Below, one piece after another: positions 16,243 to 25,076 of a stretch of 64,000 bases of DNA (positions are counted from its first letter, which is position 1; every line of letters begins with the position of its first letter). The notes beneath the pieces are model-generated. The model was given only the letters and a program-made list of their open reading frames with translations. It ran no database searches and had not been told where the DNA came from. Source of the stretch: an uncultured Acidobacteriota bacterium (GTDB lineage Bacteria > Acidobacteriota > Terriglobia > Terriglobales > Acidobacteriaceae); NCBI GenBank assembly GCA_903832295.1, contig CAILAZ010000093.1:1-64000 (forward strand). The letters run 5' to 3'. The translations under genes and the position numbers were made by a program.

Positions 16243-16920
16243 TTAGGGGACTCCAGCTTTCGAAGATGATTTCTGCGTTTTTACGGTGACGTGAATCGGG
16301 CCAGAGCTGGAGACATGGACAAGCGGATCGGGGAGATATGCGGTGGTTTCAAAGCTGGCCTGTCCGGCAACTCCGGTGGCATCCACGGCGTCCGTGATCG
16401 CGACCTCGATCGCATTTACATGGCGTGCGGGGCCGGTGATGGTGATCAGGGCGGGGTCCGAGGTTGTGGACTCCACGCGGTATCCCGGAGGCAGAGTGCC
16501 GACGATGCGCGGCTTGATTGGAACCTGGCGTGTGGCACGCTTGTCAAACACCATCCGCAAACGGCTGGGTGTAACCTGCATCACCTCGACGTCGTGCGGC
16601 ACGCTGATCTCGTTAGAGGAGATGTCATAGGTGTGCTCGCCGGGGGCAGCGTCCAGCAGATCGACTACGACATGGACATTTTCCTGTGCAAGATCGCGAA
16701 GCACACGAGCCGGACCGCGGAGGCGAATCTGCGCCTGGGGCAGCACGTCGGCGGTGTAATCGAGATCCTTGGGTGGCCGCGAGAACTCGACGGGCACGCG
16801 CAGGGAAATCTCCGAAACCGGATCGTGGGCGACGCCAAACCACATAAGGCAGGCGATGATGAGCGACGCCAGTTTCAGGGTGGCGTTGTCACACAGAATA
16901 TGGCGAATACGCGCGATCAC
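16243..16920 (-). CDS. cdaR: YbbR-domain regulator of the diadenylate cyclase
   Basis: A 225-residue protein with one N-terminal membrane helix (about residues 12-28, LKLASLIIACLMWFGVA) and extracytoplasmic YbbR-like repeats (about 35-215; motifs such as VPVEFSRPPKDL, YDISSNEISVP and RATRQVPIKPRIVGTLPPGY). The family controls CdaA activity in bacteria that use c-di-AMP. GTG 16920 overlaps the cdaA stop by four bases (GTGA); starting there puts the membrane helix at the N-terminus. The frame stays open further upstream inside cdaA, but that part is not conserved. Confidence 0.88.
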   Translation of the reverse strand: MIARIRHILCDNATLKLASLIIACLMWFGVAHDPVSEISLRVPVEFSRPPKDLDYTADVLPQAQIRLRGPARVLRDLAQENVHVVVDLLDAAPGEHTYDISSNEISVPHDVEVMQVTPSRLRMVFDKRATRQVPIKPRIVGTLPPGYRVESTTSDPALITITGPARHVNAIEVAITDAVDATGVAGQASFETTAYLPDPLVHVSSSGPIHVTVKTQKSSSKAGVP

Positions 16921-17801
16921 TGGTCTCCCCGCTCTCCGGCGCGCTCTGAACGGTACAAGCGTTCGTCGCCCTGGGTTCGAATCGCTTCCACGGAACTGGA
17001 CATGGGGTGCGAGAGCGCGGACTGCGGAGCGTAACGCATGCACAGCTCTCCGAGGCGCTGACGCAGCCGTTCGGGTGAGATCTCGCGCTCGACCTGTCCG
17101 CCGACGGCGATGCTGATGCCTCCAGTTTCCTCCGATACGATGACGGAGACGGCATCGGTTTCTTCGGTAATTCCGATTCCGGCGCGATGGCGGGTGCCGA
17201 GTTGAGTGGAGAGCAGCGGATTCATGGAAAGCGGCAGGAAACAGGCAGCTGCGGCGACACGGTCCTTCTGCAGGATTACTGCGCCGTCGTGCAGTGGTGC
17301 GCTGGGGCGAAACAGGGTAGCAAGCAAATCGTAGGAGAGATGTGCGTCGAGAGATACGCCGCTCTCGATGTACGTGCGCAATCCTATCTCTCTTTCAATG
17401 ACAACGAGCGCCCCGGTCTGATCCTGCGAAAACGTGCTGGCTGCCATGACGATGTCGTCATAGGCATCCGCCGCGCCATTTTGCGATCCTCGAGTGAGGG
17501 TCAGGTTGCGTCCGAGACGGGCCAGCGCCTGGCGGATTTCAGTCTGAAAGATCACGATGAGGGCAAAGATGCTGTAGGGGAGAATGGTGCCGACAAGCCA
17601 GTCCAAGGTGCGCAGGTTGCTAAGGTGTGCGATGTAGAAGGCGATCACCAGCGCGCCGACTCCGGTGAGCATGGGGACGGCTCTGGTTCCGCGCACTAGC
17701 AGCAGGAACTGGTAGATCAGGAAAGAGACGAGCAGGATGTCCAGAATGGATCCGGTGGTGAGGTGCAGCGGATACCCGGACAATTTCGTCAGCGTCGGCA
17801 T
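16917..17801 (-). CDS. cdaA: membrane diadenylate cyclase (c-di-AMP synthase)
   Basis: A 294-residue inner-membrane enzyme that joins two ATP into cyclic di-AMP. Three helices lie in residues 15-90, followed by the DAC domain with the two catalytic motifs DGA (172-174, LHDGAVIL) and RHR (204-206, GTRHRAGIG). The last 40 residues (after QRLGELCMRYAP) are polar and basic and not part of the domain. It is the first gene of the cdaA-cdaR-glmM operon. A TACAAT box about 65 nt upstream (17867-17872) is a plausible -10 element. It matches the CdaA type rather than DisA or CdaS. Confidence 0.95.
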   Translation of the reverse strand: MPTLTKLSGYPLHLTTGSILDILLVSFLIYQFLLLVRGTRAVPMLTGVGALVIAFYIAHLSNLRTLDWLVGTILPYSIFALIVIFQTEIRQALARLGRNLTLTRGSQNGAADAYDDIVMAASTFSQDQTGALVVIEREIGLRTYIESGVSLDAHLSYDLLATLFRPSAPLHDGAVILQKDRVAAAACFLPLSMNPLLSTQLGTRHRAGIGITEETDAVSVIVSEETGGISIAVGGQVEREISPERLRQRLGELCMRYAPQSALSHPMSSSVEAIRTQGDERLYRSERAGERGDQ

Positions 17802-17866
17802 GGTCTCCTTTCGAGATTGCTAAGCATTCAAGGGGCGGAGAACAACCCGTTCAGCAGTGGACTTTT

Positions 17867-17872
17867 ATTGTA
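17867..17872 (-). promoter_or_regulatory. candidate -10 box for cdaA-cdaR-glmM
   Basis: TACAAT on the minus strand (complement of ATTGTA) lies about 65 nt before the cdaA start. A -35 box is weak (ATGCTT at 17-base spacing), so this is tentative. Confidence 0.35.
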
Positions 17873-17923
17873 AAGCAGGGCAGGGAGAAAAGCATTGCAT
17901 TCAGAGGCTTAAGTGAACTTCCG

Positions 17924-19336
17924 TTACCCCTCCTGCGTGCCCGGACCGGGCTTCAGTGTGGATTCCACGCGGGCTATTACCTCGCCGCGTGAGAGGCGCG
18001 CCCGGATGGGGTCTCCGGGGTTGAGTTGAGTCGAGTCATTTACCAGCACACCGCGCTGATCGAAAATCAGCGAATACCCGCGCTCCAGAATGGCGACCGG
18101 TGAGAGGGCGGCGAGTTTTCCTGATGCCTGCTCCACGCGCGAGCGCTGGCGCAGGAGGCTGCGCTGGATGGAGGACGAGAGCGCTTCCATGCGGGAGAGC
18201 AACTCCTGCTCACGCATGCGGAGTTGCTGCCGCAAGTCGCGCTGGCGCAGGCGGGAGATGCCGAGGTCAAGGCGGCTGGAGGCGCCAGCAAGGCGCGTAC
18301 GCATCAGGCTCGCAAGGCGGAAGCGGAGATCGTCCACGCGTTGTTGCCGGCGGGAGATGGCGTCCTCCATGCGTGCGAAGACGCGGTTCTTTTCCAGTGG
18401 CGTGAGGCGTTGCCTGGCCGAGAGCAACTGGAACTGGGCGGCACGGCGGAGACGCTCGCGCAGAGCGAAGACGGTTTCCTGCAACTCCTGCTGGGAACGG
18501 ATCACAATCTCAGCAGCGGCCGATGGCGTGGGCGCGCGGAGGTCGGCGACAAAATCGCAGATCGTGAAGTCAGTCTCATGTCCCACGGCGGAGATCAGAG
18601 GCAGTGTGCTGGCAGCGACGGCGCGGGCAAGCGATTCGTCATTGAAAGCAGCAAGATCTTCGATACTACCTCCTCCACGGGCGACGACGATCACGTCCAC
18701 TGCGAACTCAGACTGCGGGGCTTGCTGGTTGAAGAAGCGGATACCGGCGGACACCTCGGCGGCGGCGCTCTCTCCCTGCACCTGTGCCGGGAAGATAAGG
18801 ATGTGGAGCGCCTGATGGCGTCGGCGCAGGACGTTGAGGATGTCCTGAATGACCGCCCCGCGTGGCGAGGTGATAACGCCGATACGCCTCGGCAGCACAG
18901 GCAGAGGCTTCTTGCGCTGGGCGGCGAAGAGGCCCTCGGCGGCGAGCTTGGCCTTGAGTTGCTCGAAGGCTACCTGCAGGGCGCCGGCGCCCATCGGCTC
19001 CATGTATTCGGCGAGCAACTGCATCTCGCCCCTAGCCTCGTACATGGTGATGCGCCCTCGAACGATGACCTGCATACCATTCTGCGGACGGAAGCGCAGG
19101 AGCCGCGCCTGGGTGCGGAACATCACGACGCGGAGTTGCGAGTCGCCGTCTTTGAGGGTGAGGTAAATATGGCCGCTATCGGCGGGGCGATGGTTGGAAA
19201 TCTCACCCTCAACCCAGACGTCGGGGAAGCCTTTTTCCAAGTGGGTGCGCACGGTGGTGACGAGCTCATGGACAGCGTAGATGCGCCGCGAAGGTGCTTC
19301 TGCCGAAAACTCGAAGGAGAACTGAGAGTCGCCCAC
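17924..19336 (-). CDS. xseA: exodeoxyribonuclease VII large subunit
   Basis: A 470-residue catalytic subunit of a single-strand DNA exonuclease. The N-terminal OB-fold (residues 18-110, VWVEGEISNHRPADSGHIYLTLKD) is followed by the nuclease core (IGVITSPRGAVIQDILNVL, VVARGGGSIEDLAAFNDE, SAVGHETDFTICDFVADLRAPTPSAAAE split over 240-285), a long Arg-rich coiled coil (290-410) and a C-terminal beta segment (ILERGYSLI). The small subunit xseB is not adjacent and is not in the window. GTG 19336 has a TAAACT box 6 nt upstream and no clear Shine-Dalgarno. The DUF2905 gene lies 43 bp upstream on the same strand. Confidence 0.95.
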   Translation of the reverse strand: MGDSQFSFEFSAEAPSRRIYAVHELVTTVRTHLEKGFPDVWVEGEISNHRPADSGHIYLTLKDGDSQLRVVMFRTQARLLRFRPQNGMQVIVRGRITMYEARGEMQLLAEYMEPMGAGALQVAFEQLKAKLAAEGLFAAQRKKPLPVLPRRIGVITSPRGAVIQDILNVLRRRHQALHILIFPAQVQGESAAAEVSAGIRFFNQQAPQSEFAVDVIVVARGGGSIEDLAAFNDESLARAVAASTLPLISAVGHETDFTICDFVADLRAPTPSAAAEIVIRSQQELQETVFALRERLRRAAQFQLLSARQRLTPLEKNRVFARMEDAISRRQQRVDDLRFRLASLMRTRLAGASSRLDLGISRLRQRDLRQQLRMREQELLSRMEALSSSIQRSLLRQRSRVEQASGKLAALSPVAILERGYSLIFDQRGVLVNDSTQLNPGDPIRARLSRGEVIARVESTLKPGPGTQEG

Positions 19337-19379
19337 AGGAGAAGTTTAGCAGGGCAGGGAAGGAAGTCCAGGGGGAGGG

Positions 19380-19607
19380 CTATCGGCGTAAGCTGCGGAG
19401 AAGCCAGAGGAGGGCGGACAGAATGATGCTGAGCAGGATGCAAGTTGCAAACGGGAAGAATACCTGCGTGTTTCCGCTACGGCTGCGCCAGTGAAGGTCT
19501 CCGGGAAGACGGCCAAAGGTGAGTCCGAGGCGCGAGGAGAGCATCACCGATGCTCCCACGGCGATGAGAACAAGGCCCACTCCGAGCAGTGTTTTGCCCA
19601 ACTCCAT
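19380..19607 (-). CDS. DUF2905-family small membrane protein
   Basis: A 75-residue inner-membrane protein with two helices (residues 5-24 and 50-68) joined by the conserved LTFGRLPGDLHW loop that defines DUF2905, and a basic end (LLRSLRR). The function is unknown. ATG 19607 starts at the typical MELGKTLLGVGL. It precedes xseA by 43 bp and may share its transcript. Confidence 0.85.
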   Translation of the reverse strand: MELGKTLLGVGLVLIAVGASVMLSSRLGLTFGRLPGDLHWRSRSGNTQVFFPFATCILLSIILSALLWLLRSLRR

Positions 19608-19676
19608 TTACAGAGTATTTCAGGCAAAGAAACGCCCCGCAAGGCTAATTGCGGTCTGGAGGAGAACAGCGAATAG

Positions 19677-20942
19677 TCAGTCCAGTTTCTGTGTGCCGGG
19701 CTGAAGAAACCTAGGTAGGCCGGAGGCAAGCCTTCGGGGCAGCCGGACGGGGTTGATGACCTTGTCCTGCTTGGCGAGTTCGGAAGCGTAAGCGGCGTAA
19801 ACAGAGCCGAACACCGAATCCCAAGACGCGCGTTCGGCACGTAGGCGGGCGGCAATGGTCATATCGCGATGCAGTGCCTTGCTGCCGATAAGGCGTAGAA
19901 CAGAAGCGGTGAAATCCTCATCGCTGGCGGAGACCAGGCCGCTACGCTCATGCTCAACGATGAACTTCGGACCACCCTTGTCCGTGACCACTGCCGGGAC
20001 GCCGGAGGCGAGCGCTTCCAGCACCACGTTGCCGAAGGTGTCAGTCTCCGAGTAGAAGGCGAACAGGTCCATGTTAGCGTAAGCGCGGCCGAGTGCGGAG
20101 CCGCGCAAAACGCCGGTCATCTCCGCGTCCGAGATGTGCTGGCGCAACCACTGCTCCTCGCCGCCGTGTCCGACGAAGACAAACTTGACGTGATTGTGGC
20201 CAGCGGCTTTGACCGCTTGCGAGAGGGCGGCGAAGCTGCGGACTCTTTTCTCCGTGGAGAGACGTCCGACGTAGCCGATAACGAATTGCCCGTCATCGCA
20301 GCGGTCTCGCAGCGAGGGATTGAACATTGCCAGATCGACGCCGCGTTCCATCAGGGAGCAAGACTTGTGGATGGCACCTTCCAACTGATCAATGAGTTCC
20401 CGGTTGGGCGCGAAGTGAATCCGACCAAGCTGAAAGTAGAGAGCAGCGAGACGGAAGCTGGCTCGCTCGATGAACTGCAGGAACTTGGTGCGTGAAGGCC
20501 CTTCTATCCAACGCGGCAGGATGCGGTCGGAGCGCCGGGCCGCGTACTCATGGACATTCGTGTGCCAGGACGCGGCGACCGGAATACCGAGATCGTGGGC
20601 GGCGGCGGCGCCCAGCAGCCCGATATCGCTGGGGCCGGTCACGTGGACAATGTCCGGATTGAAATCACGCAGCGCATCGACGACCCGGCGGTAGTAGCGG
20701 AAGAGAGCCAAGTCGAAGCGAAGATCCTTTTCAAGAGCGAACGACACCGGGCCGCGCCTTAGAGACAGACGAGTCACGCTTCCCTCATGGGTGAAAGCAG
20801 TGCGCTCGCCCGCGCAGATCAGCAGCATTGGCGACTCAGTGCGACGGGCATAGGCAACGAAGTTGCGGCAGGTGTTGGCGACTCCGTTTACTTCTTCCAA
20901 CGAGTCGGGAAAGAGTGCAACGCGAATCGAGCGTGCGATCAT
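19677..20942 (-). CDS. GT4-family glycosyltransferase
   Basis: A 421-residue GT-B enzyme. The N-terminal RVALFPDSLEEVNGVANT is the acceptor-side signature seen in SQD2, PimB and MgtA-type enzymes that glycosylate lipids. The donor half has GYVGRLSTEKRV and the E-x7-E motif in SETDTFGNVVLEALASGVP. It probably transfers a sugar from a nucleotide to a lipid or glycan at the cytoplasmic face of the membrane. ATG 20942 overlaps the stop of the upstream PHP gene by four bases (ATGA), so the two are coupled. The frame upstream of this ATG is open but belongs to the overlap with the PHP gene. The precise sugar is unknown. Confidence 0.85.
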   Translation of the reverse strand: MIARSIRVALFPDSLEEVNGVANTCRNFVAYARRTESPMLLICAGERTAFTHEGSVTRLSLRRGPVSFALEKDLRFDLALFRYYRRVVDALRDFNPDIVHVTGPSDIGLLGAAAAHDLGIPVAASWHTNVHEYAARRSDRILPRWIEGPSRTKFLQFIERASFRLAALYFQLGRIHFAPNRELIDQLEGAIHKSCSLMERGVDLAMFNPSLRDRCDDGQFVIGYVGRLSTEKRVRSFAALSQAVKAAGHNHVKFVFVGHGGEEQWLRQHISDAEMTGVLRGSALGRAYANMDLFAFYSETDTFGNVVLEALASGVPAVVTDKGGPKFIVEHERSGLVSASDEDFTASVLRLIGSKALHRDMTIAARLRAERASWDSVFGSVYAAYASELAKQDKVINPVRLPRRLASGLPRFLQPGTQKLD

Positions 20943-22093
20943 CTGACGCCTTCTTCCTGTCCGAAAACATCGGACATGGTGGTCATGGGCTGTCCAAAGC
21001 GAGTGCGCAGTTTGTTTAGCAACTGTGTTGTCTCCGCCAGCCGGGCAAAGTCGAGAATCGTCCGGAGGAAGCCGGGAACGCGCGCCCATAGCGAACTCAG
21101 TGGCTGCATGCTCCCATCGCGTCCCGGATGATAGGTGCGCTGATCCCAATATCGCGCGCCTTCGGAGTGATCGGGGTAATCCCGGATGGCATCAAGAAAA
21201 GTCTGATAGTAGCGGGCGACCATGGAATCGCCGTACTGCGGCATGAAGAGCAACTGGCTCCTGCGATCAACTCTGACTTCCTCTACCCACTCGGAGAAGC
21301 TGGGAGCATTGGTGAGGTTCAGTATTCCGTTCGGTTCGCAGCCGTGGCGGTCGCCGCCGGAGACTACGATTTGTTGCCATTTCGAGGCGAACTGTGCCAC
21401 GCGTCGATTCTCATCCAGGCGGCGGAGGCCATTCAGTTCGAAGGCGTGCAGGCAGCTGTTATTGAGGGCGAGGAAGTCTTCCAGATTCTGTGCAAACTCA
21501 GCAGCGGGATTGGCATAGAGATTCCATAGCGGGTGATTGAATACGATCAGCACGCCGGGCACTGAATGAAGGGAGCGAAGCAGATCGCAGACGCGGGCAG
21601 TGGTGGGCTGCGCGGTGCAGGCGTGCAGATCGTCCATCCACACCTGAGCGCGATCGCCGGGAAGATTGTGCACGCCAAGGTGAAACTTGGAGGTCTGAAA
21701 GGGGACCGTCCATTCCAGCGATACCGGCGCGTCGAGCATGGCAGGAAGCACGCGAAGCAACATGGGAGCCTCGATCGAATCATGGTCGGAAAGAGAGACC
21801 AGTGCGCGCATGTCGAGGTGTTGCTCGATTTGGCTCTTCTCTAACTCATAGGCTCCGCGCGGACAGAGTGGCGGAGTCCAGTAGCTCTTCGCGAGATTCA
21901 GATGCAGCCCCGTATGATTCGCGGCCTCTCTTTGTGAGCGCAGGAACGTGCGCAGTAGCGGATGGGAGTTGAGGAGATTTCCGACGAATTCAAGGCTCTC
22001 CCTGGAGCGATTGGTGTGGCTGTGAATCGATACGCCGGTTTTGAAGTTACGCAACGGCTGATCCCGCTCAAACCACGCTATCCTTGCCTGCAA
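20939..22093 (-). CDS. PHP-domain metal-dependent phosphoesterase-like protein
   Basis: A 384-residue protein with the metal-site motifs of the PHP superfamily in order: HSHTNRS near residue 25, SLSDHDSIEAP near 105, FNHPLWN near 190 and GGDRHG near 250. PHP enzymes hydrolyse phosphoesters using two or three metal ions. The C-terminal 110 residues are not recognised. TTG 22093 is chosen because AGGAGG lies 5-7 nt upstream; an upstream GTG at 22123 lacks such a site. It is coupled to the GT4 gene by a 4-bp overlap, which suggests that it trims or matures a phosphorylated glycolipid or sugar phosphate made by that enzyme. That role is inferred. Confidence 0.75.
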   Translation of the reverse strand: MQARIAWFERDQPLRNFKTGVSIHSHTNRSRESLEFVGNLLNSHPLLRTFLRSQREAANHTGLHLNLAKSYWTPPLCPRGAYELEKSQIEQHLDMRALVSLSDHDSIEAPMLLRVLPAMLDAPVSLEWTVPFQTSKFHLGVHNLPGDRAQVWMDDLHACTAQPTTARVCDLLRSLHSVPGVLIVFNHPLWNLYANPAAEFAQNLEDFLALNNSCLHAFELNGLRRLDENRRVAQFASKWQQIVVSGGDRHGCEPNGILNLTNAPSFSEWVEEVRVDRRSQLLFMPQYGDSMVARYYQTFLDAIRDYPDHSEGARYWDQRTYHPGRDGSMQPLSSLWARVPGFLRTILDFARLAETTQLLNKLRTRFGQPMTTMSDVFGQEEGVR

Positions 22094-22278
22094 TATCCCC
22101 TCCTGATGCGCCAGACCTTGCACGTTCGCAGTATGGAAGAGAGTTGGTGACGTTTTGATTACGGCTGCGAAAATGGAAGATGAAAGTTTCGTGCTGGGCC
22201 GGAGGTATTCACAGAAGTTTGACAGAGTTTAAGCCTGACTTTTACAAACCTGCGCGGCCTCCGACGTATGCTCCACAT

Positions 22279-22896
22279 ATGGATGAGTTCAGAGGTGGCG
22301 ACGTCCCGGTAAAGCCCGTATCTGTTCCCGTGGGGCGCGCACTGATGACACTGGTCCGGAACCCATGGACTCTATTGGTTCGGCGCTGGAACAGTAAGGC
22401 TGCATTGCTGAGCGCAATCTTCCGAGGCTTGATCTTCCTGATCGCTTCCATCAAATCCCATCATGCCGGCCGCCTGGGTGGTGTGCTCGCCGAAGCGCTG
22501 TTTGGTGCGGTGAGCGCCGGTTTCTTCGGAACCCTGACGCAGGCGTTGCGATTCGCCGAACCCCAGTGGGCGGCGGAGTTGCTACTCGCGGGAATTCTCC
22601 CTCTCCTCTTTCAACTCGGAGACCTGTGCTTCCATGCTTCGCTGGGGACGCAGGTATTTCGTATTGGCATGATTGCGTCTGCCGGCTTCACGGTTTTTTC
22701 TTCGCTGTTCAACCTCTACATCATGCGCCGCGGAACCCTGCTGGTAGGAGAGGAAGGTAAGCCACTCAACGAAGATTTGGGTGCACTGCCACGGTTAGCG
22801 CTCCTTTTTGTGATCTCCGGCGTGATGAACGCCATCCGCTTTGCGGTGGATTTCATCTCTCGCGGGATCCCGCGAGACACAACCGCACCGCTCTGA
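22279..22896 (+). CDS. integral membrane protein of unknown function
   Basis: A 205-residue protein with about five hydrophobic segments (ALLSAIFRGLIFLIASI, LFGAVSAGFFGTL, LLLAGILPLLFQLG, MIASAGFTVFSSLFNLYIM, LALLFVISGVMNAI). No family is recognised. An in-frame ATG at 22180 would add 33 residues, but a TTGACA box (22219-22224) lies inside that extension and TATGCT is 6 nt before ATG 22279, so the later start is preferred. It is divergent from the PHP-GT4 pair and is followed 7 bp later by a second GT4 gene, so it probably belongs to the same envelope-sugar system. Confidence 0.65.
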   Translation: MDEFRGGDVPVKPVSVPVGRALMTLVRNPWTLLVRRWNSKAALLSAIFRGLIFLIASIKSHHAGRLGGVLAEALFGAVSAGFFGTLTQALRFAEPQWAAELLLAGILPLLFQLGDLCFHASLGTQVFRIGMIASAGFTVFSSLFNLYIMRRGTLLVGEEGKPLNEDLGALPRLALLFVISGVMNAIRFAVDFISRGIPRDTTAPL

Positions 22897-22903
22897 GGAG
22901 AAA

Positions 22904-24268
22904 ATGAAGACCCTTCACCTCACAAACTCCTGGCATGAAACTTCAGGTGGAATTGCCACCATTTATCGCGCGATGATGCGGGCTGCAGAGCGGCGCGGCC
23001 AACCGATGCGCCTGATTGTGCCTGCCGAGGAAGACCGCACGGAAGCAGTAGGCATGCATGGCGTGATCTATCATCTCAAGGCACGCAAGGCGCCTTTCAA
23101 TTCGAATTACCGCATGCTTCTGCCTTCCTCGTATCTGTATCCGGGCAGTCCGATCCAGCGAATTCTGAAAGACGAAAAGCCTGACCTCATCGAGGTATGC
23201 GATAAATACAACCTGCACTATCTTGCCGCGCTCTCCCGATTGAACCTGATGCAGGAAATCGCAACACGTCCTACCACGGTGGGGCTTACCTGCGAACGGA
23301 TGGATGACAATTTTGCGACCTACCTGGGGCGATCAGGGGCAGGCAGGGCCTTCAGCCGCTGGTACATGAAGTGGATCTACTTCGCCTTCTTCGATCACCA
23401 CATCGTAATCAGCCAACACACTGCGGACGAATTGCGCGCGGCGAGCCAAGGGCATCCGGTCCGCCGTGGCGTATGGCTGCACCACCCCGGAGTGGAGCTA
23501 GGGATCTTTAGCGGTCGGCAACGAGGTTCCGAGGCGCGTGCGAAAGTCTTGCGAAAGATCGAACGTGGTGAAGACTGCAGGCTGCTGGTGTACGCCGGGC
23601 GACTGGCCCCTGAAAAGAACCTTCCACTTCTGATTCAGACCATGCGCGCACTGCGTAAGAGCAACCCGGAGGCCGTGCTGTTGATCGTCGGAGATGGGAT
23701 CGAACGGGCCAACATGGAACGGGAAGCCGCAGACATGAAGGGCGCTGTAAAGTTTCTCGGCCACATTGGCGACCGCAACGAATTGGCGGAGATTCTTGCG
23801 GGAAGCGAGCTCTTTGTGCACTCGAATCCGAAGGAGCCATTTGGAATAGCGCCCCTGGAGGCGATGGCCTCCGGGTTGGTGCTGGTGGCTCCCAACTCCG
23901 GCGGGGTCACCGAATACGCAAGCGATCGCAACGCGATGCTGGTTGATCCCACCCCGGAAGCCTTTGCGGATGCGGTGCGAACGCTGCTCGGCGCGCCTGA
24001 AATCATGGCGGCCAAGTCCCGAGCGGCGCAGCAGACTGCGAGCGAATTCAGCTTGGACAGCATGGCCGACGGTTTTCTCGATCTTTACGAAAAGATTCAC
24101 AGCGCGACGCGCGGCGGACTGCCGTTGAGCGAAGCGGGAATAGCCTTCCACTCCACGGCTCCGGCAGTTGTGGGAAGAACCGTTACCGGGGCTATTGCAG
24201 GACTCTTCAAACGCGGATTCCGCACGTGGGTTCGGTTCCGTTCGCGCGTTGCGGCAGGGAGCTTGTGA
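22904..24268 (+). CDS. GT4-family glycosyltransferase
   Basis: A 454-residue GT-B enzyme. The N-terminus HLTNSWHETSGGIATIYRAM carries the glycine-rich acceptor loop; the donor half has VYAGRLAPEKNLPLLI and the E-x7-E motif in EPFGIAPLEAMASG. Residues 395-454 form a C-terminal extension ending in basic residues (RFRSRVAAGSL) that may contact the membrane. ATG 22904 follows GAGGAG by 3 bases. It lies 7 bp after the membrane protein gene and overlaps the next gene by one base (TGATG), so three genes form one operon. The sugar and acceptor are not known; exopolysaccharide or glycolipid synthesis is plausible. Confidence 0.85.
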   Translation: MKTLHLTNSWHETSGGIATIYRAMMRAAERRGQPMRLIVPAEEDRTEAVGMHGVIYHLKARKAPFNSNYRMLLPSSYLYPGSPIQRILKDEKPDLIEVCDKYNLHYLAALSRLNLMQEIATRPTTVGLTCERMDDNFATYLGRSGAGRAFSRWYMKWIYFAFFDHHIVISQHTADELRAASQGHPVRRGVWLHHPGVELGIFSGRQRGSEARAKVLRKIERGEDCRLLVYAGRLAPEKNLPLLIQTMRALRKSNPEAVLLIVGDGIERANMEREAADMKGAVKFLGHIGDRNELAEILAGSELFVHSNPKEPFGIAPLEAMASGLVLVAPNSGGVTEYASDRNAMLVDPTPEAFADAVRTLLGAPEIMAAKSRAAQQTASEFSLDSMADGFLDLYEKIHSATRGGLPLSEAGIAFHSTAPAVVGRTVTGAIAGLFKRGFRTWVRFRSRVAAGSL

Positions 24269-25008
24269 TGGAAATAAATAGGGGCAAGGGTATCCAAAGA
24301 ACGGCTATGGCAGCGTTGCTGGTGTGTGCAGTTGCTTTCCGCGCAGTTGCCGCAGATCTTCCGCAAGTATCAACCAATGCAATCGCCAATGGGATGAGCG
24401 CGCAGGAGATCGTCGAGCGCCTGATCCGGGCAAATGAACAGCGTGCGGCGGCGCTGAGGGGGTATGAGGGGAAGCGGACCTACCGGCTAACCTATCGCGG
24501 CTTTCCCTCGGACCGGGAGGCCGGGTTGGAAGTGATTGCGCATTTCGAAGCCCCCGAGCGAAAGACCTTCAGCGTGGTTTCTGAGAGTGGTTCGAAGATG
24601 ATGCAATCCAAGGTGCTTGCCAAGTTGCTGGAAGGCGAGAGCGAGGCAGCCCATGCCGAAAACCAGCGCCGGACAGCGCTGACGCCGGAAAATTACCAGT
24701 TCACTCTGCTTGGCTCCAGGCCGAGCGCCTACGGTGGCTGTTACCTGCTGGGAGTGGAGCCCCGGCGCGACAACAAGTTCCTCTATCGCGGGGAAATATG
24801 CGTGAATGCCGTCGACTTTGCAGTGGAATCGATCAGCGGGGAACCGGCGAAGAATCCGTCCTTCTGGACGCGCGAGACTCGAATCGAGCATCGCTACCAG
24901 AAGGTAGGCCAGTTCTGGCTTCCGGCTACGAACCAGACAACTAGTAATGTTCGCCTGGGTGGTACGGCGACGCTGAAGATCGTGTACTCGGGATACGAAA
25001 TGCGCTAG
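24268..25008 (+). CDS. exported LolA/outer-membrane-lipoprotein-sorting-like protein
   Basis: A 246-residue protein with a signal sequence (about residues 1-28, MAALLVCAVAFRAVAA after a short basic start). The body has a LolA-like look: SAQEIVERLIRANEQR near the start, GYEGKRTYRLTYRGF, and a C-terminal FWLPATNQTTSNVRLGGTATLKI strand pattern. Such open half-barrels bind lipids. ATG 24268 overlaps the stop of the glycosyltransferase gene by one base and follows AGGGAG. Its place at the end of a glycosyltransferase operon suggests a role in moving or sensing the lipid-linked product; this is inference. It could be a general periplasmic protein. Confidence 0.62.
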   Translation: MEINRGKGIQRTAMAALLVCAVAFRAVAADLPQVSTNAIANGMSAQEIVERLIRANEQRAAALRGYEGKRTYRLTYRGFPSDREAGLEVIAHFEAPERKTFSVVSESGSKMMQSKVLAKLLEGESEAAHAENQRRTALTPENYQFTLLGSRPSAYGGCYLLGVEPRRDNKFLYRGEICVNAVDFAVESISGEPAKNPSFWTRETRIEHRYQKVGQFWLPATNQTTSNVRLGGTATLKIVYSGYEMR

Positions 25009-25027
25009 ATCGGCACTTTCACGCAAA

Positions 25028-25068
25028 AACGAAGATGGCCGGGGCATATTGCCCCGGCCATCTTCGTT
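25028..25068 (-). terminator. rho-independent terminator between convergent genes
   Basis: A perfect 19-bp stem (25028-25046 with 25050-25068) has a 3-base TAT loop. On the minus strand it runs into TTTTTG, so it ends the outer-membrane barrel operon; the stem may also stop the + operon ending at 25008. Confidence 0.88.
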
Positions 25069-25076
25069 GCTAGGAC

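Noticed and set aside
18224-19426. 400-codon + frame opposite xseA
   Set aside because: Antisense to a gene with all ExoVII motifs; no independent support.
22180-22278. Upstream ATG for the membrane protein
   Set aside because: A TTGACA box lies inside the extension and the 33 added residues have no membrane or domain character; kept as a possibility only.
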